Source of the DNA: Halanaerobiales bacterium
GTDB taxonomy: Bacteria > Bacillota > Halanaerobiia > Halanaerobiales > M55B127
Reading direction: 5' to 3'
Length of the DNA: 40,761 bases
Assembly (NCBI GenBank): GCA_021736945.1
Contig: JAIPEX010000007.1
Location: 1 to 40,761, forward strand
Part shown: positions 1 to 8,365 of the stretch, in pieces
Position numbering within the stretch: position 1 is the stretch's first letter
Layout: each line of letters starts with the position of its first letter
Program-made: the position numbers and the translations under genes
The notes under the pieces: model-generated
What the model was told of the DNA's origin: nothing
The model's database searches: none
The model's input: only the letters and a program-made list of their open reading frames with translations

Positions 1-49
1 CAATATTTTAACTTTACTGTTTAACACTTTGCTTTTCCCCTCTGATTTT

Positions 50-283
50 TTATATTTTCTTTAAAAACTTCTTTACCTGTCTATCCCATTCTCGAGTTGC
101 AATCTCTACTACAGATTTATTATTATCTTTACAACAAGTGATTTTTACATGGCCTCCACCACCACTGTAGCTTACACATTCTCCCTCTTTATTTCCTTCT
201 AAACCTAAATCAGTTTCAAAAAAATCATTTGCTTTATCAAAAATATCTTTACATTCTTTTTTGGTTTTACGTTCGTAGACCAT
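50..283 (-). CDS. Small hypothetical protein, 77 aa
   Basis: I do not recognise this family. The product is small, soluble and lysine-rich, with no signal peptide or membrane segment. It has a glycine-rich stretch (SYSGGGGH) followed by a CC pair (KITCCKD) near the middle and a basic C-terminal helix. The ATG is preceded by a strong GGAGGT Shine-Dalgarno site at good spacing, and a clear TATAAT lies about 45 bases upstream, which supports a real and independently transcribed gene. It sits downstream of the iron-uptake operon on the same strand, about 120 bases away, so read-through is possible. Function unknown. Confidence 0.6.
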   Translation of the reverse strand: MVYERKTKKECKDIFDKANDFFETDLGLEGNKEGECVSYSGGGGHVKITCCKDNNKSVVEIATREWDRQVKKFLKKI

Positions 284-361
284 AATGAAGACCTCCTTCT
301 TTTTTTAAGAGGTACTTTACAGTTTTCTTAATTATACTATAACTCATTTTAACATTTATTT

Positions 362-378
362 ATGTAAATAAATTACAT
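362..378. promoter_or_regulatory. Palindrome ATGTAA-N5-TTACAT upstream of the 77-aa gene
   Basis: Perfect 6-bp inverted repeat with a 5-base spacer. It lies just upstream of a TATAAT -10 hexamer (minus strand, about 329-334) that would serve the 77-aa gene. This is the usual geometry of an operator or activator site, but the binding protein is unknown. A weaker Fur-like sequence (13 of 19 positions) also overlaps the stop codon of fbpC at 394-412. Confidence 0.3.
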
Positions 379-404
379 TTTTATAAATTTAATTGTAATA
401 ATAA

Positions 405-1121
405 TCATAAAAGAATACTTTCGGCATAAATCGATTCTGGATTCGAAATTAACTTCTCTGGATTTCCTTTTTGTACAATTTTCCCCTCTTTCAAAACAAT
501 AAGTTGATCAGCAAGTTTTAAAGCATCTAGTTTATCATGAGAAACAATTATAGTAGTAATACCAATTTTACTAATAATTTCTTTTAAACTATCCCTAATA
601 TTGTTTTTTAAATTAGTATCTAAGTTACTAAAAGGTTCATCCAATAGTAATATTTTGGGCTCAGTTACAAGAGCTCTAGCGAGTGCAGTACGCTGCTGTT
701 GACCACCACTTAATTGATGGGGATATTTACCACTATGATCCACTAGATCAACTAAATTTAAAGTTTCCATTACCATTTCATTTCTTTTTCTTTTTGATAA
801 ATAATTTATACCAAAACTAATATTTTCAAAAACTGTCATATGGGGGAATAAAGCGTAATCCTGGAAAACCATACCCACTTCCCTTTTTTCAGGTGGGACA
901 AAAGTATTTTCATTATTCATTATTTTATTACCAATTACAATTACCCCTTTTTCAGGTTTTTCCAAACCTGCCAATAACCTCAAAATTGTACTCTTTCCAC
1001 TTCCACTCTCACCCAATATACTAAGCGTTTGACCTTTATGTATATTTAGATCAAAGTCTTTTAATATAGTATCATTATTTTTATCATAATAAAAATCTAT
1101 ATCTTTCATAGTTACAAACAT
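405..1121 (-). CDS. fbpC: Iron(III) ABC transporter ATP-binding protein (FbpC-like)
   Basis: Cytoplasmic ATPase that powers the adjacent FbpB permease. The nucleotide-binding fold is complete: Walker A GESGSGKST near residue 37, Q-loop VFQDYALFPH, signature LSGGQQQR near 137, Walker B ILLLDEP near 157, and H-loop VSHD. At 238 aa it is much shorter than classical FbpC/PotA-type ATPases (about 350 aa), because the C-terminal regulatory domain is missing. This makes it look more like ThiQ-sized subunits. It is the last gene of the fbpA-fbpB-fbpC operon, 3 bases after the fbpB stop, with an AAGGAAGG ribosome site. The iron assignment rests on FbpA and the Fur-like box rather than on this subunit. 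Confidence 0.85.
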   Translation of the reverse strand: MFVTMKDIDFYYDKNNDTILKDFDLNIHKGQTLSILGESGSGKSTILRLLAGLEKPEKGVIVIGNKIMNNENTFVPPEKREVGMVFQDYALFPHMTVFENISFGINYLSKRKRNEMVMETLNLVDLVDHSGKYPHQLSGGQQQRTALARALVTEPKILLLDEPFSNLDTNLKNNIRDSLKEIISKIGITTIIVSHDKLDALKLADQLIVLKEGKIVQKGNPEKLISNPESIYAESILL

Positions 1122-1124
1122 GAT

Positions 1125-2744
1125 TTACCTTCCTTTCCTTTTAATATTGGTTAAGGAATACACTAAGATCACACTAATAGATATCAAAATTAAAGATAAT
1201 ATTGCTGACTCATGAATCATTTCATCATTAGCATATTCAAAAGCTCTTGTTGCTAACGTATTAAAATTAAATGGTCTTAATATTAATGTTAAGGGTAGTT
1301 CTTTTAATATTTCTATAGATACTAATAAAAAACCACTCATTAAAGCAGGTTTCATCATTGGTAAGTCAACTTTAAAAAATGTTTTAGTAATACCGTTTCC
1401 AAGTGTTCTTGAAGCTTCATGAAAATCAGTTCCGATTTTATTAAATCCAGATTCAACTGAATTAAATCCAACTGCTAAAAATCTAATTAAATAAGCAAAA
1501 ATCAACATGAATATACTTGAACTTAATAGCAGTATATTATTTTGTCCTGTTAAAAATTGTATACCATTATCCATTTTCAAGAAAAATATCATAACACCAA
1601 CTGCTATTACTGCCCCTGGAATTGAATATCCTAAAACAGCTATTCTAGCATAATTCTTAGTTAAAATATTTTCCTTTATTCTTACTGTATTTGCAATAAC
1701 CACTGCTGATACTAAAATGATAAAAGCTCCTATTAAACTTACACCAATTGAATTAAGTACAGTTTTGATAATATTCATATTTACAATTTTCCCATAACTA
1801 ATTATACTCCAGTATATAAGCTGTAATACTGGTATAATAAAACCTAAAGAGAGTACTATAAAAGCATATGAGAACATTAACCAGTTTTTCCAACCTGAAA
1901 TCTTTTTTGCCTTTAAAGGTTTCACTTTTGTAGTACTATAACTATATTGTTTACCACCTCTAGACAATCTTTCCAATAATAAAACTATAAAAACAAAACC
2001 CATTAAATAAACAGACAATCTAATAGCGGAATTAATATCTCCCAGAGAAAACCAAGTTTGAAATATTGAAGTACTAAACGTTGAAATGCCAAAATATTTC
2101 ACAACTCCATAATCATTTAATACTTCTAAAACTACTAAAGTAGTACCAGCCACATAAGCACCTCTACTGATTGGTAGAATGATTCTAAAAAATATATCTA
2201 CTGGGCTTTTACCTAGTGTTTTTGATACTTCTACTAGAGAAGCAGATTGTTTTTGTAAAAAAGCATGTGTGATTAAAAACACATATGGATATAAGAAAAT
2301 TGTATATATAAATACTGCCCCACTTAAAGACATAATATCAAAATAAGATTGATTTAAAACTAAGTCAAAATTATTTCTTAAAAAAGTCTGTATAATACCT
2401 GTATAGTTTAATAAACCTACATAAGTATAACTACCAATATATGGGGGTACAGCTAATGGTAAAATTAAGCCCCATTTAAAGAAATTACTGAATTTGAAAT
2501 CATAAGCATTAACAAACCAGGCCAGACTAACTCCGATTATTATACTGAATAATCCTGTGAAAAAAACTAATATTGCTGAATTAAAGACATAGTCTTTTAA
2601 TAAGTACTTCCTGATATGTAACCAAGTATCACTAATCGGATTAAATAATCCCATTAATATAAATATACTGGGCATTAAAATTAATACAATTATAAAAAAA
2701 CTTATCACAGACCATTTATTTGTAAAACCAATTTTTTTAAACAT
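1125..2744 (-). CDS. fbpB: Iron(III) ABC transporter permease (FbpB-like)
   Basis: Fused double permease of 539 aa, the usual length for FbpB/SfuB, with about twelve hydrophobic segments. Each half carries an EAA loop that docks the ATPase: EVSKTLGKSPVDIFFRIILP in the first half and EASRTLGNGITKTFFKVDLP in the second. It forms the membrane channel for ferric iron handed over by FbpA. It is the middle gene of the operon, with an AAGGAG ribosome site and only 3 bases before fbpC. A stem-loop lies between it and fbpA and may lower its expression relative to the binding protein. Confidence 0.88.
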   Translation of the reverse strand: MFKKIGFTNKWSVISFFIIVLILMPSIFILMGLFNPISDTWLHIRKYLLKDYVFNSAILVFFTGLFSIIIGVSLAWFVNAYDFKFSNFFKWGLILPLAVPPYIGSYTYVGLLNYTGIIQTFLRNNFDLVLNQSYFDIMSLSGAVFIYTIFLYPYVFLITHAFLQKQSASLVEVSKTLGKSPVDIFFRIILPISRGAYVAGTTLVVLEVLNDYGVVKYFGISTFSTSIFQTWFSLGDINSAIRLSVYLMGFVFIVLLLERLSRGGKQYSYSTTKVKPLKAKKISGWKNWLMFSYAFIVLSLGFIIPVLQLIYWSIISYGKIVNMNIIKTVLNSIGVSLIGAFIILVSAVVIANTVRIKENILTKNYARIAVLGYSIPGAVIAVGVMIFFLKMDNGIQFLTGQNNILLLSSSIFMLIFAYLIRFLAVGFNSVESGFNKIGTDFHEASRTLGNGITKTFFKVDLPMMKPALMSGFLLVSIEILKELPLTLILRPFNFNTLATRAFEYANDEMIHESAILSLILISISVILVYSLTNIKRKGR

Positions 2745-2767
2745 AAATTATTCTCCTTAAGTATTAA

Positions 2768-2795
2768 ATAGGACAGTTTTTAGTCACTGCCCTAT
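2768..2795 (-). promoter_or_regulatory. Stem-loop between fbpA and fbpB
   Basis: On the minus-strand transcript, ATAGGGCAGT pairs with ACTGTCCTAT (10 bp with one G-U) around an 8-base loop. There is no strong U-tract after it. Hairpins between binding-protein and permease genes often act as partial terminators or 3' stabilisers that keep the binding protein in excess. That role is inferred here. Confidence 0.5.
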
Positions 2796-2806
2796 TATTA
2801 AACACT

Positions 2807-3838
2807 TTATTTCCAACCAACTCTATTAAATATCATGTAAGCCTTTGTATTATTTTCTCCTAGTTTTGAAAGATTAATATCTTGAGATTCAAATTCTCCC
2901 CAAGAACTGAGTAATTCAGATGGTTCTACATTAGGATTAACTGGATACTCATAATTTGCTTTAGCGAACATTTCTTGTGCTTCAACCGAACTAAAATATT
3001 CCATTAATTTAATCGCATTCTCTTTGTTTTTTGCATATTTAGTTAAACCAATACCACTAACATTAATATGAGTTCCTGTAGTTTCTTGGCTTGGAAAAAA
3101 TATTTCAAGTTGTTTTGCTACCTTTACTTCTTCTGGGTTAGATGAATTAAGCATTTTTCCTAGATAATAGGTATTCATTATAGCTATATCACCTTCACCA
3201 GAAGCTATGGCAGTAGCCTGAGCTCTATCATTTCCCTGTGGTTTTCTGGCCATGTTGTCTACAACACCTGCAGCCCACTCAGTTGCCCACTCTTCACCAT
3301 GTATTGCAATTAAGGAAGCTAAAAGAGATTGATTATAGATATTTGAAGAAGACCTAACAAGAATTCTATCTTCCCATTTTTCATCTGTTAAGTCTCCATA
3401 AGTAGATAATTCAGACGGATCTACTCTATCCTTTGAATAAACAATAACTCTTCCTCTAACTGTTAATCCAAACCAATAATTCTCTGTATCTCTTAGATTT
3501 TTAGGAATATTATTAAATAAAGTTTCATTTTCTACTGGTTGTAATAGACCTTTGGTTTTTGCCCTATGTAGCCTACCAGCATCAGCAGTTATTAAAAGAT
3601 CTGCAGAAGTACTTTCTCCTTCACGAATAATTTTTTCAATTAATTCGTCTGAACCTCCTTTTAATACGTTAACCTGTATCCCTGTTTGTTCTTCAAATTT
3701 ATCCAGGAGTAATTTGTCAGTATCATAATGTCTATTGGTATACAGATTTACCTCTCCCTCGGCTCCAATAACTATTGATGAAAATGCGAAAACTAATACA
3801 ACTATTAATAAAATGTTTCTTTTGTTTAAATATTTCAT
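2807..3838 (-). CDS. fbpA: Iron(III) ABC transporter substrate-binding protein (FbpA-like)
   Basis: Extracytoplasmic ferric-iron binding protein of 343 aa. A signal peptide (hydrophobic residues about 8-25, ending near VIGA) is followed by the family's opening YTNRHYDTD and the DLLITADAGRLHRA segment. The adjacent pair Y224-Y225 in NTYYLGKM matches the twin tyrosines that bind Fe(III) in FbpA/FutA proteins. No lipobox cysteine is seen, so anchoring is unclear. First gene of the operon, with its own strong promoter and a Fur-like box just upstream of the AGGAG ribosome site, so expression should rise when iron is scarce. Confidence 0.9.
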   Translation of the reverse strand: MKYLNKRNILLIVVLVFAFSSIVIGAEGEVNLYTNRHYDTDKLLLDKFEEQTGIQVNVLKGGSDELIEKIIREGESTSADLLITADAGRLHRAKTKGLLQPVENETLFNNIPKNLRDTENYWFGLTVRGRVIVYSKDRVDPSELSTYGDLTDEKWEDRILVRSSSNIYNQSLLASLIAIHGEEWATEWAAGVVDNMARKPQGNDRAQATAIASGEGDIAIMNTYYLGKMLNSSNPEEVKVAKQLEIFFPSQETTGTHINVSGIGLTKYAKNKENAIKLMEYFSSVEAQEMFAKANYEYPVNPNVEPSELLSSWGEFESQDINLSKLGENNTKAYMIFNRVGWK

Positions 3839-3857
3839 TAAATAATCTCTCCTTTTT

Positions 3858-3876
3858 GATAATGATTTTCATTTGC
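3858..3876 (-). promoter_or_regulatory. Fur-like box upstream of fbpA
   Basis: GATAATGATTTTCATTTGC matches the 19-bp Fur consensus at 15 of 19 positions. It lies between the fbpA -10 hexamer and the ribosome site, where a bound repressor would block transcription. The gene behind it is an iron transporter, which agrees with this call. Confidence 0.7.
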
Positions 3877-3883
3877 AATCCCT

Positions 3884-3912
3884 ATTATATTTAAACCTAC
3901 CGTTTTTGTCAA
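3884..3912 (-). promoter_or_regulatory. Sigma-A promoter of the fbpABC operon
   Basis: On the minus strand, a perfect TTGACA (3907-3912) and a perfect TATAAT (3884-3889) are separated by exactly 17 bases. The Fur-like box follows directly downstream. Confidence 0.85.
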
Positions 3913-3920
3913 GTTTAAAT

Positions 3921-3954
3921 AAAAAAAGAGATGACCCTTAAATAGGACCATCTC
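3921..3954 (-). terminator. Terminator of the KAS/Liv operon
   Basis: On the minus-strand transcript, GAGATGGTCC pairs with GGGTCATCTC (10 bp with two G-U pairs) and is followed by seven U. It lies about 33 bases after the stop of the last operon gene and just before the fbpA promoter. Confidence 0.85.
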
Positions 3955-3987
3955 ATGAATATTGTCGTTATTTGAATAAATTTGGTG

Positions 3988-4980
3988 TTAAACTCTTAAT
4001 AACATTGTTGCCATTGTATATCCTACTCCAGAAGCAGTTAGGCAAACTAAATCACCTTCATTTACCTCACCTTTTTCTAAAGCATCATTTAAAGCCATAA
4101 TAATACAAGCATTGCCGGTATAACCATATCTATCCATTATATTGTGGGTTTTTTCCATTTCAATACCTAAATTTTTACAAGTTAATGCAATAGCAGACTT
4201 ATTAATTTGTGTGAATATAAATTTATCAACTTCTTCAAGTTCATAGTCACTTTTATCAAGCATTTTTTCAATAATTACTGGCCACAATTCAGGGTTACGG
4301 TTCATCAATTCACCTTTCCAAAATGTTAAGTTTGGAGGTACGTCTCCCTCACCTTTTACATTTTCAACAGTCGCAGGAAATCTTGTTCCTCCAACATATA
4401 CACCTAACGTCATCCATTGGTCACCATTACCAATGAAGTGTGAAGATAAAATACCTTTATCTGAGTCATCCTTTTGATAAATAGCAGCCCCTGCTCCATC
4501 GGAGAAAACACAGAAAAATTTACCTTTTTCCATATCAGCAAATTTGGTCATATTGTAAGCTGAAATCACCATTACAGTATCGAATTGATCATTATTTTCA
4601 ATCCAATTTCGAGCATTTAACGAACCAAAAACAAAACCTGTACAGGTCGCATTGATATCAAAAAATGGTGCACCGTCTCTCATACCTAAATCATTGGCCA
4701 CAATAGCTGAACTTTGCGGAGAAATTATATCAGGGGTATCAGTAGATAAAATTAACAAATCAATTTCTTCAGCTGACATATCTGCTTTTTTCAAAGCCTT
4801 TTCTCCTGCTTTTACAGCTAAATCAGCGGTGCTCATTTCAGGACCAGTCTGATTTCTTTGTTTAATTCCAAGAGGTTCCATAAATTCACTGATATCTTCT
4901 CCAACAACCTCACTCATTTCATCAAGATCATAGGTGTTATCAGGAGCATAAGAACCTGTTGCTAATAATTTTACACCCAT
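3988..4980 (-). CDS. KAS III-like protein A (thiolase fold), altered active site
   Basis: Protein of the 3-oxoacyl-ACP synthase III (FabH) family, 330 aa from the ATG at 4980. I prefer this over the upstream GTG because GAGGTGA sits 6 bases before it. The nucleophile is kept: C113 in DINATCTGFVFGS. The other two catalytic positions are not: where FabH has HQAN this protein has TQIN (T257), and where FabH has GNTSAA it has GYTGNA (Tyr for Asn). Normal decarboxylative condensation is therefore unlikely. It could be a non-catalytic or altered partner, a transacylase, or half of a heteromer with KAS III-like B. It is the last gene of the nine-gene operon, 29 bases after livF, and is followed by a terminator. 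Confidence 0.8.
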   Translation of the reverse strand: MGVKLLATGSYAPDNTYDLDEMSEVVGEDISEFMEPLGIKQRNQTGPEMSTADLAVKAGEKALKKADMSAEEIDLLILSTDTPDIISPQSSAIVANDLGMRDGAPFFDINATCTGFVFGSLNARNWIENNDQFDTVMVISAYNMTKFADMEKGKFFCVFSDGAGAAIYQKDDSDKGILSSHFIGNGDQWMTLGVYVGGTRFPATVENVKGEGDVPPNLTFWKGELMNRNPELWPVIIEKMLDKSDYELEEVDKFIFTQINKSAIALTCKNLGIEMEKTHNIMDRYGYTGNACIIMALNDALEKGEVNEGDLVCLTASGVGYTMATMLLRV

Positions 4981-5009
4981 TAAACTCACCTCTTTTTTGT
5001 TATATTATT

Positions 5010-5717
5010 TTATATTCCTAAATATGCTTTTTGAATATGTTCATTACCAGATAGTCCTTCCACAGTATCTTCCATTTCAATTTTTCCATTTTCAAGAACA
5101 TATCCACGATCTATTATTTTTAAACCCTGCTGAACATTTTGTTCCGCAAGAAGGATAGATACGTTTTGTTTTTTTATCTCTCCCATTTTTTTAAACAACT
5201 CTGTTACTAAGGAAGGCTGTAAGCCCACAGAAGGCTCATCAAGGATTAGTAATTTAGGATTAGACATCAATGCCCTACCTAAAGCTAACATCCTTTGTTG
5301 TCCCCCACTCATGGTTCCTGCAAGTTGTTTTTCTCTTTCTTTTAATATAGGGAATATATTATACACAAACTCTAAATTGCTATCCGTTTTTTTCCTAGCA
5401 TGTGGAATATAAGCTGCCCCGAGTTTCAAATTTTCTTTTACAGTCATTAAAGGAAATAGTTCTCTTTTTTGGGGGACTAATGCAATACCTTTTTTAACTA
5501 TTTGATGAGTTTCTAAATCTCCTATTTCTTCACCATCAAATTTAATACTTCCTTCTCTGTTATCTACCAAGCCCATAATTGCTTTAATTAAAGTACTTTT
5601 ACCAGCACCATTAGAGCCAAAAATACTGACGGCTTCGTCATCTTTAACTTCCATTGATAAATCCCAGATCACCTGAATTCTTCCGTATGATACGTCTAGA
5701 TTATTTATTTCAAGCAT
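5010..5717 (-). CDS. livF: Branched-chain amino acid-type ABC transporter ATPase LivF
   Basis: Second ATPase of a HAAT-family importer, 235 aa, the usual LivF length. Walker A GSNGAGKST, the LivF-typical VPQKRELFPLMTVKENL segment, signature MSGGQQRMLALGRAL, Walker B LLILDEPSVGL, and AEQNV at the H-loop position. The ATG follows a GGAGG site and starts 1 base after the livG stop, so the two ATPases are translationally linked. The family imports branched-chain amino acids but also amides, urea and small carboxylates. The substrate here is more likely related to the CoA-transferase and reductase genes of the same operon. Confidence 0.9.
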   Translation of the reverse strand: MLEINNLDVSYGRIQVIWDLSMEVKDDEAVSIFGSNGAGKSTLIKAIMGLVDNREGSIKFDGEEIGDLETHQIVKKGIALVPQKRELFPLMTVKENLKLGAAYIPHARKKTDSNLEFVYNIFPILKEREKQLAGTMSGGQQRMLALGRALMSNPKLLILDEPSVGLQPSLVTELFKKMGEIKKQNVSILLAEQNVQQGLKIIDRGYVLENGKIEMEDTVEGLSGNEHIQKAYLGI

Positions 5718-5718
5718 A

Positions 5719-6432
5719 TTATTCCTCCCCCAGGTAAGCAGCTATAACTTCTTTGTTTTCAGATACTTTACTATATGGACCTTGAGCTATTATTTCACCT
5801 TTATTTAAAACTATAACTCGATTAGTAAGTTCTTTAACCACTTTCATGATATGCTCCACTACACAAATTGCCACATTTCTTTCTTGCAACTCTTTTACTA
5901 TATCCATCAATTCCCAGGTCTCCTCACTTGTAAGACCAGCCATTATTTCATCCAAAAATAATACATCTGGCTCTGAAGCTAAAGCCCTACCTAATTCAAC
6001 CTTTTTTAATTCTAAAACTGTTAACTCATCCACACTTTTATTTACATTTTCTAAATTCAAGAAATCACATATTTCCCTAGCAGTCGAACGGGCCTCAGAT
6101 AATTTATCACCTTTACCAAATAAAGCCCCTACCATAATATTTTCAATAGCGGAGAAATTTTCTAAGGGGCGAACAATTTGAAATGTTCTAGCAATGCCCA
6201 AACGATTTCTTGTATGTGCTTCCTTATTAGTTACATCTACATTATTAAATTCAATGGATCCTTTATTAACAGGTAAAGTACCTGCCATTAAATTAATTAC
6301 AGTTGTTTTTCCGGCTCCATTTGGTCCTATAATACCTAGAATCTCACCCTTTTCAACTTCAAAGGATAAATCATTGACAGCAACTAAACCACCGAATCTT
6401 CTAACTATATTATTGGCCTTAAGTGTGGGCAT
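5719..6432 (-). CDS. livG: Branched-chain amino acid-type ABC transporter ATPase LivG
   Basis: First ATPase of the HAAT importer. The best start is the ATG at 6432 (MPTLKANN), 237 aa, which follows a run of seven G; the longer TTG frame would place that run inside the gene. Motifs: Walker A GPNGAGKTT, the LivG-typical GIARTFQIVRPLENFSAIENI, LTVLELKKVELGRAL at the signature region (the usual LSxGxQ is degenerate, common in LivG-like ATPases), Walker B VLFLDEIMAGL with Ile for Pro, and VEHIMKVV. It overlaps the end of livM by 14 bases. Confidence 0.88.
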   Translation of the reverse strand: MPTLKANNIVRRFGGLVAVNDLSFEVEKGEILGIIGPNGAGKTTVINLMAGTLPVNKGSIEFNNVDVTNKEAHTRNRLGIARTFQIVRPLENFSAIENIMVGALFGKGDKLSEARSTAREICDFLNLENVNKSVDELTVLELKKVELGRALASEPDVLFLDEIMAGLTSEETWELMDIVKELQERNVAICVVEHIMKVVKELTNRVIVLNKGEIIAQGPYSKVSENKEVIAAYLGEE

Positions 6433-7363
6433 TGTTATCCCCCCCAACGATATTACTCTTTAACAATTTATTTTTAATCGGAGTATATACTCCTTGTGGT
6501 AAAAATAAGACCACAATTACAATAATGAATCCATATACAACTAAATGGCCGTAAGGCATTATTAATTTTAGATATTCTGATATTAAACCTAAAATTAAAG
6601 CACCTATAATAGGACCATTAGTACTATATATTCCACCTACTAGTGCCATTGCGAGTGGCAATAGTAAAAAGTTAAGTGAAAATGTACTTTCAGGATTAAC
6701 AAAAGCATATTGTTGTGCATAAGCTGCTCCCACTAACCCCTGAATTGCAGAAGTTACTACAAAAACAAATAGTAAATATTTGAATACATCAATACCACTT
6801 GATTTAGCAGTTGTTTCATCATTACGAATTGCATTAATTGCATAATGAATCCTACTTCTACTGAATATTTCAGACATTAATATTGTAAGTAAAGCAATTA
6901 TTAATATCATATAATATAATTTTGTGGGATTCCCATTGAAAATTGCATTACTTAATTGAGTACCGCTTGCCCCTCCGGTAAGACCAGAGAGATTTCTAAT
7001 AATTACAGAAAAAACATGGGTTAAAGCTAAAGTTGTAATCGCAAAGTAAATTTGTCGTAATCTTAAAACTATAAAACCTAATGCAAATGCAATCAATCCA
7101 GAAAAAGCTGCTCCAATAAACAAACTTAAGACTGGGTTAAAACCCATATTGGCAACTATTAATACCGAAGCATAAGCTCCTAAACCAAAAAATCCAGCAG
7201 TACCAAAAGAAAGTTGTCCTGTTCTTAACATCATGTCCCAGCTTAATCCTAATGCCATAAATACTAATATTGTGTTAAAAACACTCATTACATAGGCACC
7301 AGCATATAAGGGAAGTGTAAATGCAATTATTAGTAAAAGTACAATAAATAAATTCTTTTTCAT
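6419..7363 (-). CDS. livM: Branched-chain amino acid-type ABC transporter permease LivM
   Basis: Integral membrane permease of 314 aa with about nine to ten hydrophobic segments. It carries the LivM hallmarks GLSWDMMLRTGQLSFGTAGFFGLGAY and NAIRNDETTAKSSGIDVFKYLLF, the latter being the ATPase-docking loop. It pairs with LivH to form the channel. The start overlaps the livH stop as TAATG, and its end overlaps livG, so the transporter genes are tightly coupled. Confidence 0.92.
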   Translation of the reverse strand: MKKNLFIVLLLIIAFTLPLYAGAYVMSVFNTILVFMALGLSWDMMLRTGQLSFGTAGFFGLGAYASVLIVANMGFNPVLSLFIGAAFSGLIAFALGFIVLRLRQIYFAITTLALTHVFSVIIRNLSGLTGGASGTQLSNAIFNGNPTKLYYMILIIALLTILMSEIFSRSRIHYAINAIRNDETTAKSSGIDVFKYLLFVFVVTSAIQGLVGAAYAQQYAFVNPESTFSLNFLLLPLAMALVGGIYSTNGPIIGALILGLISEYLKLIMPYGHLVVYGFIIVIVVLFLPQGVYTPIKNKLLKSNIVGGDNNAHT

Positions 7364-8286
7364 TATTTTGCCCCCCTATATGATCTAGCTATAATTACTA
7401 TTATTAAAACTCCAAAGAATACTATATCGGACCAACCGCCATAATTTGGAATATAATTAATTGCTGACTCACCTATACCTAATAAGATACCAGCAAATAA
7501 AATTCCATTTAAATTACCAAGCCCTGCCATTGCAGCAAGAGCAAAAGATTTAAGTGTAAAAGGGGAGCCTACGGCAGGAAAAATTGATGTTCTAGGTAAC
7601 ATAGCTCCAGCAACAATCCCTAGAATTGCTACCGCTAAACTAAATACAAACAAATAGACATATTCAACATTAATTCCTACTATTTTTGCACCTTTAGGAT
7701 TTTGTCCAACAGCAAAAGTAGCCTGCCCTAATCTAGTTTTTTTCAAAAATAACTGTAATCCAACTAAAACAGCTACTGCAAATAATATATACAGTAATTC
7801 ATAAGTACCAAATCTAAATCCACCTATTTCAGTGGATGCATATGCATATTGAGTATAAACATTTCTTGCTTGAGAAGTCCAAATAATGTTTATAACTTCC
7901 ATTAAGATCAATGATACACCAAAAGTAATTAGCAGTTGACTTAAATGCCCTTTATTAACAACTTTTTTTACAGTTAAATAATATATAATACCGCCTAAAA
8001 TCGCTAAAAATATTATTGTTGGTATAATTGAAACTAGAGGATCCATACCAAACTTATTGTTAAGCATATATATAAAATAAAAACCAACAGTTAAAAACTC
8101 ACCATGTGCTAAGTTTAAGACCCCTAAAATACCTAATACTAAAGCTAATGGTAAGGCAATTAAAGCATATAAACTACCTCTTTGCAGGCCATCCATTAAA
8201 GCATTGGGGTTCCAAAAACCTACTATTATCATAAATATTGCTAATAATAATATTATTGTATATGTTTTTTTAAGAGAAAGTGACAT
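7363..8286 (-). CDS. livH: Branched-chain amino acid-type ABC transporter permease LivH
   Basis: Permease of 307 aa with about eight hydrophobic segments. The LivH signatures are present: GLQRGSLYALIALPLALVLG near the N-terminus, LGVLNLAHGEF, and the coupling segment AVGQNPKGAKIVGINV. A GGAGGGG ribosome site precedes the ATG. A strong stem-loop separates it from livK upstream. It overlaps livM by one base. Confidence 0.92.
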   Translation of the reverse strand: MSLSLKKTYTIILLLAIFMIIVGFWNPNALMDGLQRGSLYALIALPLALVLGILGVLNLAHGEFLTVGFYFIYMLNNKFGMDPLVSIIPTIIFLAILGGIIYYLTVKKVVNKGHLSQLLITFGVSLILMEVINIIWTSQARNVYTQYAYASTEIGGFRFGTYELLYILFAVAVLVGLQLFLKKTRLGQATFAVGQNPKGAKIVGINVEYVYLFVFSLAVAILGIVAGAMLPRTSIFPAVGSPFTLKSFALAAMAGLGNLNGILFAGILLGIGESAINYIPNYGGWSDIVFFGVLIIVIIARSYRGAK

Positions 8287-8324
8287 TTTTCCCCTCCATC
8301 CATATTGAAATTTTATTTTTAAAT

Positions 8325-8354
8325 AACAGCCGGGCTATAATAAACCCGGCTGTT
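8325..8354 (-). promoter_or_regulatory. Stem-loop between livK and livH
   Basis: AACAGCCGGG pairs perfectly with CCCGGCTGTT (10 bp, about 10-base loop). On the minus strand the tract after it is mixed A/T, so it should be a leaky terminator or 3' end stabiliser. This would make the binding protein more abundant than the membrane subunits. It mirrors the stem-loop between fbpA and fbpB. Confidence 0.65.
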
Positions 8355-8365
8355 TTTAATTTAAA

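Noticed and set aside
5846-6463. Plus-strand ORFs of 111 and 89 aa inside livG
   Set aside because: Antisense shadows of a conserved gene with serine/isoleucine-rich, low-complexity translations.
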